64,000 nt of DNA from Capitulum mitella (Eukaryota > Arthropoda > Thecostraca > Pollicipedomorpha > Pollicipedidae): positions 19,687,621 through 19,751,620 of the forward strand of contig CP099846.1 in the NCBI GenBank assembly GCA_030062745.1. Reading direction: 5' to 3'. Both the position numbers and the translations under genes were made by a program. The notes beneath the pieces were generated by a model that ran no database searches, had not been told where the DNA came from, and was given only the letters and a program-made list of their open reading frames with translations. Shown one piece after another: positions 1 through 11,185 of the stretch (the stretch's first letter is position 1; each line of letters starts with the position of its first letter).

Positions 1-3000
1 GAATGATAAATACCTTTGATGTTTTGCCAGTGAGTAACACTATTCCTTCCTCCTCCCTGTCCTTTGCGCTAAAAGGCTCTGCGACCAAGACTAAAATTCC
101 CTTATGAGGTATGCAGGTCTGAAGTTCGAATACGCAGCATCCATGGGCCCTGGAGATCCATCGGAGTTGGCAGCCGTCGATGATCTCGTATTCTCAGGCC
201 GCTAGAGAACACATTATTCCAGTACCGTTATCGCAACTTGATAGTTCGTTATCGTCGTAAGAGGCAGGCCACAATCGATCGTTCTGGAGCGTTTGTGCGG
301 CACCATGGCTCTCAGAGACGCTTTCAGGAATGGCCGGGGCTACTGCCGCGTCTGATGGAGCTGCCTGATCTGAGCTCACGACCGGGAGATGGGCAGAGTC
401 GACCACTGAACAGTGACAAAAGCCGAAAGCCCGAAGGCCTCCGGGAGTCCGGGGAAAAAGCTAGAAAAAGGCAACAACGTTCCGGTCTTTTATGGAGGTT
501 GGCGATGAGTCTTTCTGATTTCAGGCAACAGTCTCTAGGGGAAAGTCATGAATTATAGGATGGATGCATCTCAAGCTATTGAGTTCAGTGCATATTCTAG
601 CCGGAAGATGCAAAACAATCCCCTGGGCGTGACGAAGATTTTCATTTGTACTGGAGAGTCACGTGGCAACAACCACCGTCTGAACGGCCTGCCCCCTCCT
701 GTCCTCGGTTGCGATCCGCTCAGGGGGGCCGGACACCGGCCAGCGTCACGTGACGCGAGTCGAGCTGCGCGGCGCGCCGGCGTGACATGTCGTGACGCTC
801 GGCCGGTCCCCGGCTCTCCGGTCGCTCTGGCTGTCGGCGCAGGCTCAGACGGTAGCGGGGAGAGCTGAGGGGATCAACGTCAGGGAGATGAGCCGAGCTG
901 GGCGGCCGAACGACACACGATCTGGCCGACACTCGAGTCCTGTTACCTGCCCTTGCCCCGGACATTTAAAAGAGCTGGGACCCTCGGCTACGTTGGCCAA
1001 CAACAAGCCTGAAAAGGAGCGAGGTTAGGGTAATCTGTCGTCTTTTATTCCACACGGAACGTGTTTGGAAAACCTCGGCAGAGGCATTCGGGGCCTCCAG
1101 CTTCCATGGCCAGGTATCAAGTGTGGCTTAATTACCGACCTACCGCCGGTCGGGCTGGGCGCTTTTGTCTCGCCGTCTTTCAGCGCCCATTCCGCCTCCA
1201 CGGGCAGGGGATATGGGATTTTGCCAATTCACCGGTCACCGCTATTCACGCGACGCGACATGAGAACGGCGGATAGGCCCGATTCTCAGCCGCCGGTGAG
1301 AAAAGCCCGAACGCACTCAAGGCTGTCGCGCTCGGTGTGGCGATTGTCCGCCGCCGCCGAAGACGAGAGGAAGTTGTCCCACGGCCTGTGTTCGTGGCCG
1401 GGACGATCTGCGCGTGGACGAGGGCCACTCGACGTTGGCTCCGGCCGGAAAATGGATCCGAATGGAAATGGGCTGGAAATGGCACGGCTCGGCTCCGAGG
1501 ATGTCTTCTGGACGGCCGATAAAGAAACACAGGTTTGGATGGTGTGAAACGGGGAGAGAGAGGGAGGGAGAGAGAGACCAGAGAGAGAGGGAAGAGAGAG
1601 GAAAAAAGAACTAGAAGAGGAAGGAAAAGAGGAAAGAAGAAGGCAGTCAAGGGGAAGAGAAAGACAGAGTTTTGTCGGAGGAGACGGGCGGTCCCATAAA
1701 GCTCTTCCCTGCGGCTCGGGCCCGCGTCATGACAGGCCAAGTTCGCAGAAGAATGGGTTTCCCTTAACGAGTTGATAGAGCGTCTTCCAAACAGCGAGCA
1801 GTGAGAAGCAGACGAAAAAGAAGAAGAAGAAGCAGAAGGGTTGTTGTTGACCAGTGCCTTGTGTATCTTTATTAGGGTCTCATTGACTAACCCCTCCGTT
1901 GGCAGCCCAGACCGCGAGGTTGGAGTGCTGGATAAGGAAGCCCAGATCACCAAAGGCAACCGAAACGCTGAAGACGGAATATCGCATGGAAAGGTATCGA
2001 AAGCGAGGTTCGAATTCACAATATTGAGTAATGTTAATTTCAAAGCTGGTAAATGTCGAGTAAAAAAAAAAACTGGAGGACAAAAGGTCGCTCAGGCATG
2101 AATATCAAACAGAATCGTTTTCATGACGGAAAAATGTGGTTGAACGAAATATCAAACGACAAGATATTGAATGTAAACAGCAAACACAAATTCCGAATAT
2201 AACAAATATCGACAGGCTATGAACCAAAAATATAAAGTGTCGAACTCCGAAATGCCGTTAAGGGATTAATCATGCACTGCACAGTTCCCGAATTGAAAAT
2301 AGTCGTAACAAGCGTCGTAACATAACACTGCGAATGCGAGGGCACTGGCTCCTCCAGAAAATTGTCCAGGAGACTTCCCGATGGGGATGATGACGGGCCT
2401 TTTCGAGAATGCATACGGAATCTCTCAAGAGTCCTCTCATATGGTACCTGGAATTCCGTGAAAATAAGCAATCCGATCGCTAAGCTGTTTCAAGGGGTTG
2501 ATGAGCCTCCAGAAGAATCCTGGTTACACCACTTAACCTGACGGTTTAGCTGTTAACGTACCAGCACTTTACGGCGCCGTGTGCGGGATCCCAATACAAG
2601 GTGCCCAAACTTTTCACTTTCTCCTCTTCCAGTAGTCTTTTGGGATAAGCTGTGACTATCTTTGGCAGAGTTGTTACGTCTGCTGACAATATGTGCGCTT
2701 AGCATAATTTTTTCCTTGCGTCTTGGAGGCAATATTCATGGACTATTGCTCTCTGGCCACAAATTGTGACCATGGCTGCCAGAGCCCGCCCAGATCAATG
2801 TAAATCACTGGGGGGATGAAGAGAAAGGTTTTGAATAGCAGGAAATGGAGCCTCACCGGTTGTCTTAACACGTGGAAGTTGCGGCAACTTTACCATGATG
2901 TTCTGTTTCGATATAATCTTTATCCTTTAAATAATTTAGGTTTACGTTATCTCCCATTTTCCACTTTGCTGCGCAAAAAATGGCTGGTTCAATGTTAATT

Positions 3001-4390
3001 TCAGTACGATGCATATTGATGGTTCTGCGATATTGTGTCATCCGATATGTTACTCATCCGATGTTTTTCCGGGTCGACAAACTTAATGTTCGATATTTAT
3101 TCCCGTCGACATTTATGACGCTCAATATTTTGTCTTCCATGTCTTACTTTTGGCATTTTCCCATTCGATGTTCCGTAATAATGCATTTTATCTGGGATCC
3201 TTCCCCCCAGAGCGATAGCCCGCGATGAACGTTTGTTTTGCGATGTTTGAGCAACGCAGGATCGTTTCCACAGTTCGTTCCCAGCGGCGTTTGCTACTCT
3301 GGATGTGCGTGATTTGGGCTCATAGAGCCGGGATCGAGCCGACGCCACTTCCAAAAAAAGGCGGCGGCATTTATCACTGCGGAAAGTGGAAAATAAGACC
3401 GGCGGCGTGGCGTCCAAAGCAAACAGACACGGACGGACCTTTCACCAGCTTGTTATTCGCGAACACCTGAGGACCCCTTCCCCTGCGTCATCCGCCGGCG
3501 TCCGGGGCTGGACCCAGCTCCTCACACAGGCTCTGCCCAAAACACGAGCCAGGTGCGGACCACACGGGGGGCGGGCGACAGATGGACGGGCCGTGACGAG
3601 GGCGTCACGGCCAGCACGCCGTCCCAGCACCCAGCTGTGACCCGGGGCACCGTCTGGTGGCGGGGCTGGGGCTGCAGCTGTCTCAGCTGACGGGGCAGGT
3701 CCGTCCCCCGACCAGGCTCCGAGGATGGTGGCCAGGACCGAGAGCTGGGGCCGGAGGGGAACTGGAGATTGAGTCAGAGGGCGGGGTTGAACGCTGGGGC
3801 TGGGCCTGGGGACGGGGACCAGGGCCGAGGCCGATGACGGAACTGAGGGCCTGGTTTAGGATCGGCTGCTGGGGCCGGGGCCGAGGCCGTGCTGAGGCCT
3901 GAGGAGGGTCCCCGTGCGCTTGTGCCTCCCCGTGTCGCGGTGGGCGGCGACAGCAGGGTGGCCGCAGCACGGGGCTGTCCGCGCCACCGCCGGCAAACAG
4001 GATCCGGTCGGCAATAAGATCTGATCCGGCTCCGACCCCAGTCGTCCGTGAAATGAGCTGGTCCCCAGTTGAGTGAGCAGCACCGACGCACGTCGAGCGC
4101 GGCCGCAACCGACAGCAGTCCATCCGTCGAGACACTCATTATGCAGCTCAAACGTGCAGGATATCCGACGGCCGGTGGTTGTGTGACATTAGAGTACAGC
4201 AACAGCTCGGTATAGGCTTTTCGATACGTGGGATCATTGCTAAGCAGTATTGAGAAGACGCGTACAACAAAACTGGCACTACACCTGATAAAGCTTTCGA
4301 CGAGAGTCAAATGTTTTACTGTCAATGAACGTGCCAGAGAATGCAAGTTTGCCCAACCCCAACCCCACACACCTTTATCCGCTGGTGCGG
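1..4390. other. Spacer, GC-mixed; no gene recognised
   Basis: Includes GC-rich patches at 660-1450 and 3480-4100 and a purine tract. A minus-strand frame around 2300-2475 (RTLERFRMHSRKGPSSSPSG) looks mildly protein-like but lacks a donor or similarity. Nothing else supportable. Confidence 0.4.
1551..1671 (+). repeat. Polypurine (GA-rich) tract
   Basis: About 120 bp almost entirely purine on the plus strand, mostly GAGAGGGA-type runs. It explains the long Ser/Leu/Phe-rich minus frame here, which is not a gene. Confidence 0.85.
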
Positions 4391-4555
4391 GCTTCTTTTT
4401 CACTGTCTTTGTTCCATTTTCTCTCGCCTTTTCCTCCTCTTCTTCTTTTTTCCTTCTTCTCCTTCTCAGTCTCCTTTCTTTCCGTCTGCTTTTTTCTTTT
4501 CCATGTTCTTTTCTTTTCCTTACCCCTTTATTGTTCTTTCTCCATTTCCCTTCGA
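4391..4555 (+). repeat. Polypyrimidine (TTTTCTCC-rich) tract
   Basis: About 165 bp, nearly all C and T on the plus strand. Overlapping open frames rich in Phe/Leu/Ser are composition artefacts. Confidence 0.85.
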
Positions 4556-4905
4556 TGCATGGTGCTGCCATTTCCAGTGACCTGATCTATTATCGCTCGT
4601 GGGTAGCGCCATATTAATACCGACTATTTAAAGTTAAACCATTGGGTCTAATATCTGCTGACAAATTTGAAGTGCAAATTGGAATCTGATTCATGAAATA
4701 GGGATGAAATGAATTTGAACGAAGGCAACGTAACGGTGTTACAGTGTAGTAGTGATTCGATTCTCTTGCAGCCAGACCATTCACTTTGAAAAGTCAATGA
4801 GAAGGTTTTCTGGTGTTCCTGCCAGCCGCAGTCAGCAGCATAGGTTTTCGGGTCCGGTCATGTGAAACTCCTTGGCTATGTTATTCAATACCACACACAG
4901 TGTAC

Positions 4906-5137
4906 CTGGAGGAGTTCCGTTTTCTGTCACTGGATTGATCTGTAGCGAGAAGGCGCGATCGACTTTAAGCGGTTCCTGCGTCGTCGGTACTATATCTTCA
5001 AAGACGAGCATAAAAATTAATATAACAAATACAAACATGAATATGAAGAGACAAGAAAGTTTCTGCTTTTTAAAGTGGGATTCCGTTCTTTCGTGGACAC
5101 GGTGCCATGTTGGAGAAGGTTTTGTTTGTAGCGGCAT
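4906..5137 (-). CDS. Candidate first exon of a type II membrane protein (unassigned)
   Basis: ATG with A at -3 and an in-frame stop just upstream opens a 77-codon frame: MPLQTKPSPTWHRVHERTES, a basic stretch, then a hydrophobic helix LSCLFIFMFVFVILIFMLVF at residues 28-47 and a short lumen-side stretch with an NGT glycosylation site. A donor AG|GTAC lies at 4906. The layout (short basic N-terminus, single helix) is that of Golgi glycosyl- or sulfotransferases, but no downstream exon was found, so the product is unknown. It might be chance. Confidence 0.3.
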
Positions 5138-6039
5138 GTTCTGCGATCCCAGTCACCACACTAGACCACATCAGGCCACGCTGTGCTCATCACGAGTGCT
5201 CTATTATCCATAGGCGAGACTTGGGGTAGTTATGTTTGAATGTCAGGGTCTGGAATTCAGCAACTTGTCTGCTGAAGGTGTTTAATTACGAGCGGGGAGT
5301 TGAAAGTGTTTCATGTCATACCTTTGTCTTTGCTCTTGGGTTCAAAAGGTATAACCGCTTCGACTTTAAACAAGAGTAACGTAAAAGACGTTACTAAATG
5401 TAGATTCGATAGTGTTGTCGTTGGTGCATTTGTGATCCAAAATGTAGTGGCCGGCCTCTTTTTTGTTCTTACTTCTGGAAATAAATGTTATCCATGAAAC
5501 TTTACGGACGTGTTAACAAATTACCAAGAGGCCAGAATAAGGTAAGATATCACCGATTATCTGTAGTAGGTCTTCGCCAAATCAAACGGTGAATTTCATG
5601 TCAGGAATTCGCCTACCCCGTCTTTACTGGCGTATTTATATATTATATATTTATTATTATTATTATATATATTATTTATATTATTATATATTTATATTTA
5701 TATGGGTATATACATTAATTGAAAACGTTGTGCTTCAAGGCGTCTTAATTTCAAACGAGACCAGTCAGGAAATGTGTTATATTTTACATATATGAGTATG
5801 CTTTTTTAACATGATAAGCGCGATTTAGTGTCTAAAACAAGGCACACATTTTTTGGAAGGGATGACAAAGGATAATTAGCGTTTGTATAAGTCCAATACT
5901 GTTAGGGGCGACGCTCCCATTACATAGTTCGGGCTTCTGTATTTCAGAGAATCAGAAAAAGGCATTACAGAGAACCGGTAAATTCCGGTACCACTGGTTT
6001 TCCCGGTTTCTGCGACCTGTCACGACGTTGTGCGTAAAT
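5138..6039. other. AT-rich spacer
   Basis: Nothing recognised apart from the TAT microsatellite near 5.65 kb. Confidence 0.5.
5636..5705 (+). repeat. TAT-rich microsatellite
   Basis: A 70-bp A/T-only stretch of TATTAT and TATATT units. Confidence 0.8.
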
Positions 6040-8260
6040 CACTGACGACCGTGACGATCCCTACATTTTAGCGCCTTGCCCAGGGCAAACGGCTGATCGT
6101 TCCCTCGGAGCGACCACCAACACACGGGAACGGGACGCCGATGGCCACTCGAGCCCGTTCCCCCGTCCGACTCCGGCTGGGGCCAACAGCCGGAATCGAT
6201 CGCCGTTCGGACTCCAGATAAATCATTCGGCGGACACACACGCGCTGGCGGGCGCCGAAAGACGAATCCGGCCCAGCCCGGCCCGGCCCGACCTGGCCCG
6301 GCGCGAGCCACGTAGTAACAGCGGGAACACTTGAGACAGCCCGCCTGGCAACAGAGGTCCGTGACGGCGCGGGGCTTTTTCACCTGTGATGGGAAGTTTG
6401 TCTTTCACACTACAATGGCGCTGGGCATTTTAACCTCGTGTTTGATCGTGAGTCGCCCAAAGGACGTTTAGCGCAGTACAGTACAATGCACTTGCCCCGG
6501 TGTCAGTCATCGAGCCAGCAGACGGCGGCAGACATTGCAAAAATACGATCGTCTGTACGGATAGCGTGCGTACCCTGCGCGCGTTGTAATTCAGACATAC
6601 CGGCGGAGGAATTCGCCAAATTTCCGTATTTTCCCCAGCGAGCGGGTAATGAAGACAAACTTCCCTCCGCCGGCGCACTATTTAAAAACTCATAAACAGT
6701 CAGGTTCATCTGCATGCGCTAATCTCGGTCGTTTTCGACATTCATCATAAAAAATTACACGCGTGAGCGGCGGCGGCGGCCGACGTCTGGCAGATGGGAC
6801 GGGTATTTTTTGGGCCGGTAATTACGGACGGTGGTCAGCGGCCGGCCGCTGGTCAGTGACCCAGGGCCACCGCCTGATGGATCGGCCGACCCGGCTCCGA
6901 CCTCTAATGGCGGCGTGAAAGGCCTCCGCTCCGCTCCCGGCTGGTTTGCATATTTTCCCGGCGGCCGCGGGTGTAATGGGTGGCGCGAAATGGACGGGTC
7001 AGCCCGGCGCCCCCGGGCGGGTCGCGCCGGCGATCGCTCCTGTGTCTGGCGGACAGGGACAGACATGCACCACGCGCTCGGCGACGAGCGGTTAGTCGCC
7101 GCAAGAGGTGGACCGGCGGAACTGACGCTTGCTTTCGCGATGGATGATCACACGTTTTCTTCTGATTTTCTATTGGTGGGGTAGTCCCACGGATCATGAA
7201 ACTCCTCCGACGTTTTCGTCAGTCCGTGTCTCATGTTTTCGCTCCGCTGGGCTCATTTGCCCAAGATCGTCGCTGCGTTGGCCGGCGGCAAATAGTCGAC
7301 GTCATCCCCGCTGGTTTACTCATGCACTGATGATCTAGATCGGCGTACTTTCGGCGTTCCAGTGGGGGGCCGGCAGGGGGGTGAACGCTACAGCAGGCCC
7401 TGCCTGTTGTTCCCCGGCCTCGGCCCCATACTTTTCCCACCGACATGCAGCGATACGATCTGAGCGCCGGACCCTTTGTCGTGTTTTCGCCGTTTTCTCC
7501 CATTATGATCGGCCCCGGCCGCCCGAGAAGCATCTCGTCACGCGCTCTACGATTTCCGACGCCTGCAGTAGGCGCTCGCCGCCCGCTTCCCTCCTGAGCC
7601 CGTGCCGGCGGCTGCGCGCGCACGGCCGCATTGTTGGCACCCGGCCGGAGCCCGAGCGTGTTATTTACTCCGATTGTCGGCGAGCGCGCGGCCCATTTGT
7701 CCAGCGCCGCCACTCAGCGGCTCAGCGGCTCGCCGATCCCAGTCTTACAGACGCTTTGCGTCGCCGACAGGCGCGGTCCGGCGCGCCCGTTCCCCGACCA
7801 CCCGGAGGACGCCACCAGGTCGCGGCGGCCGGCGGCTTCCCAGCGGGTGCCACGGCCGGCCGCCGGCGGGCTGCCCCAGCTCGCCCGGTCGGTCCGGGAG
7901 GGCGGCTTAGCCGCACCGGGGCCGTTAAACGGCCAGGGCGGCCCCCGCCGCCGCGGGCGCCGCCGACGTGAGAAACGTGCGCGGAATGTGCGCTGGACGC
8001 GGTCACAACAGGCGGCGCCGCCGGCCGGCCGGCCCACAGGTGTCACGTGACACCACGGGCATTGTGAGGCCGTGTCGGCGGAGGCGGCCGCTCCCCTCCC
8101 CTGCCGGCCGAACCCCGAGGCCTCTTCACGGACCGCTGCGCCGAGAGGCAGCCGCCACGGGTGCCGCCCTGGAGGCAGAGGCGTGTCGGCCGTGATCCCG
8201 GCCTGGATCGGGTCAGAGAGGCGGCGGATCTGAGGGTCACCGGTGTCGGCGCCTGCGCTC
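6040..8260. other. GC-rich, CpG-rich island without a recognisable gene
   Basis: A 2.2-kb stretch with runs such as CCCGGCCCGGCCCG and very high CpG density. Many long frames on both strands are driven by the base composition. No domain or splice-consistent exon chain seen. It may mark a promoter region of a gene outside the window or an unmethylated domain. Confidence 0.5.
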
Positions 8261-10775
8261 GTCAGATGGCATCAATTTCCTGGGACTGGGAGTTGAATGA
8301 ATGCATCGTGTGACAGGCTTGTTCATCGATTTTTTTTCTCCGATTTTTACGATCGTTTGCGTCACACCGGTCGGCATGGAGAAAGAAAGCGGGACGCTTG
8401 TGGCCCCAAATCCAGGATGCTGCCCACTGGAGGACACTGAGCGCCACGGTTACCTTGCGACCGAGACTGCTGAACTTCGCGGCATGGCCGTAAAGATCGA
8501 GGAAAAATGAGCCTGCTGTTTCACTTTCCGGAGATGAAAACTAGAGGCACACAACGGGGTTGTTGAAATGACTATTCCCCTTTTTCTGGAAATGTTTACT
8601 TCCACGTTTCCTGCTCGATTTGCCGCTTTGTACTTCAGGGCATTGTGTTATCCTATTAAGCTTTGCATTTTTTTTTTTGCATTCAGGCTGTGGATTGTCA
8701 GGCATACTCTAGCAATGGCATACTAATAATTTATTTCTGATTTGGCTCTCAAGCCTTAAGTTTCCAACATATTGTCACGTTGGTTCAAACCCAGAACCAC
8801 GTATCAAGTTCCTCGAATTGTTGATCTTTACGTACCGTGAGCAGGACATCATCGTAACTGAATGTGATGAACACAAAGATGTAGCAGGGTACAGAGCTGA
8901 TACACTTTATGCTTGGACATTGGCTCCTATTCAGCCAGCAACACACGGTTCTGTTCTCCGCGAAAACATCAGCGCATGCCTTCGTAACTGTGTCATCTGT
9001 GTTTACTTGACAACGCTCTCGTCAATGCACATCAGCTTCCATCGGATCAGTTTGTGGCCTAAAGGTACACCGTGCTGCGTAGTAAATAAAAACTAGAAAC
9101 TAACGTACAGTTACTGATCGTTGTGAAAAGCCTCGTTGTCCTTTGTTTCGACTCTGAGAGACAAACCGCGCAAATGTCGTAATTGGAGCACATGAAAAGA
9201 CATCCAGGCCAAGGTCCTCATTGAACCAAAACGCACTGAACAGACATGACGGTTAAGTAGAATGACCTTCGATCCATTATGAACATGAGCGAAGGGTCTC
9301 CAGACTTCAATGCCTAGAGTATAACGCAACAGGGGAAAATAATCATACCGACAAACAGAAACACCGTCTGAATTTCTTTCCGGTGTTTTTATCGAAGTCA
9401 TGACTGGACGTCCGTGGAAGGAAGGAAGTGAGAAGAAAGACAGGGAGAAGGAGAGAAAAGTGTGACAGGGAAAGTGAAAGAAAGAGGGAGAGAGAGAGAA
9501 AGAGAGAGAAGGAGAAAGGAAAGGCAGAGAGAGGGGGAGGGAGGAATAAAAGGTGGAAAGGGAAATAGAGGAGGAAAAGAAGAAGAGAGAAAAGGGGGGC
9601 TGCGAACAAGGATGCAGGGGAGAGATGAGAGAGGAAGAGGATTTAGCGTCAAGGACTGGCACACATCCCACTACTTTGCCCCTGGAGAGCAAAATCTGGG
9701 TCATCTCATTATTCATAGCCAGTGAGCAGTAACATTTTTGCCCAATTATCCGTAGCAGAAGTGCCCCACTGCTGCCAGACTGGTTAGCAAAAGCGTGTTT
9801 TAAAAATTATCCAGCAAAAACACCCCCATGTTTCTGTACCTCATTTGCTGGCTTCAAAAACCGCTGAATGAGGAAGCTGCTTTGCAAGAAATTTTACACT
9901 TGTCTGAATAGCAGTGATCTGTATTCTCCGACGGGCGGCAAAAACTGACACTCCGCGGAACACTTGCCATCTTTGCTCCCAGACTGACATCGGTTTTGGC
10001 TGTAATTGATGTTTTTGCCCGACTACTTGACGCCCCAGAAATGCGCGGCGTGTCGGCTTTTTGCCCGGCGGCCACGGTCTGCAGGGGCGACCCGGCCCGA
10101 TTCATTAGCCACCCTCCGATCACGGCTAAGTTAAGAACCAGGCCGAGAGCGTATGTAAAAATTCCGGTTTCAGAAATCTGGCAGCGCCGGCTTGATGTCC
10201 GGTCGTGACGTGACTGCCGTCCGCCAGTCTCAGCTTCTCTCCTCGTTGATTTGTTTTTAGTATGTTTTTACCACTCTGTCAAAGCGGGTATCTTTCTCTT
10301 AAATGGCTGGCTGAGCGAACAGCATTTTTCGTTTTCTTTCCATTCAAAGACCATATTAAAATATAGCACAATGGCTCCTGGGCGCCGCCAAAGGCCATGT
10401 AAAATGAGACTCATGTTCTGCACGATGCAGAAAAATATTGAATAGTGGCGTGGGTGATGGAAGCGAAGGTGAGTTATGTGGGTTACTGGGTGATAATGAT
10501 CAAAACAACCTGAGCACTCGGCACTTGCAAGACCCTTTAAAACCCACATCAAAATCGGCTAGTCCTTTTTTTCAATATCTCAGCTCATATGGCATCACTG
10601 GCACAGGTATTCTGGCGAGCGGCTCCCGATCGTTTCGTCCACGAATGGTGCATTTTTGCGTGGCAATTTCTCTCTTGTGTCTGATCTGTCCTTGCGGCAG
10701 TTCTATCAAACGAGAGCTAAGTCATCACTGGAGAGTCGCACAACTCGGGGAAATGGCTTCTGCCAGAACGTCTTC
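8261..10775. other. Spacer; no gene recognised
   Basis: Contains the GA tract at 9.4-9.6 kb. Remaining open frames are short and composition-driven. Confidence 0.5.
9413..9641 (+). repeat. Polypurine (GA-rich) tract
   Basis: About 230 bp of GAGAGA/GGAAGG-rich sequence on the plus strand, the longest of three such tracts in the first 10 kb. No coding meaning. Confidence 0.85.
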
Positions 10776-11185
10776 CTGGGATGTCCATCTGTATTCTTTT
10801 GAGAAGGCCCTGGCCCACACATTGATGGTTTGGGCCCACCCAATGCTGGGTTGGGCTCCCCCAGTATTTTCTGGCGGCTTCAAAGGGAAGTGAGTAATAA
10901 TAACGAAAAGAGCGGCCCCAGTAGACAACAGATAGGTAGAAAGTAAAAGAAAAGTAAAGTCTAAAGCGATGTATCTATCTGGCTTTCTATCTTTTACCTA
11001 GTTATGCACCTATATACATGGGGATAACAATAATTTTTATTTGATAAACAGTAACACAAAAACTAGCAAATTTCCGTTGGTCAAAACAAAGTGGGCTAAA
11101 TCCGTTGAGAAACCCACATTTGGGGGAGGTTAGGTTGTCGGACCCTCGGCTCGGCCCCCATCACCTACAGAAAGCGACGCCCATG
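10776..11185 (-). mobile_element. hAT-type MITE, copy 1
   Basis: This is an approximately 410-bp relative of the 24329-24728 element in the same orientation. Shared blocks include the start (CTGTATTCTTTTGAGA), a TCTATCT-rich middle, TATATACATGGGG and the end block TAGGTTGTCGGACC. The target duplication is unclear (about 4 of 8). Confidence 0.82.

Noticed and set aside
720-965. Minus frame with AGNRTRV-like start
   Set aside because: Common spurious translation from GC-rich repetitive DNA; no domain.
1246-2043. 265-codon minus frame
   Set aside because: It is driven by the purine tract and GC-rich sequence; Ser/Leu/Phe-rich with no domain or splice context.
3774-4571. 265-codon minus frame with Lys/Arg/Glu run
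   Set aside because: The charged part is the polypyrimidine tract read on the other strand; the rest is GC-rich and without similarity.
9111-9716. 201-codon minus frame
   Set aside because: Middle part is the GA tract; flanks lack similarity.
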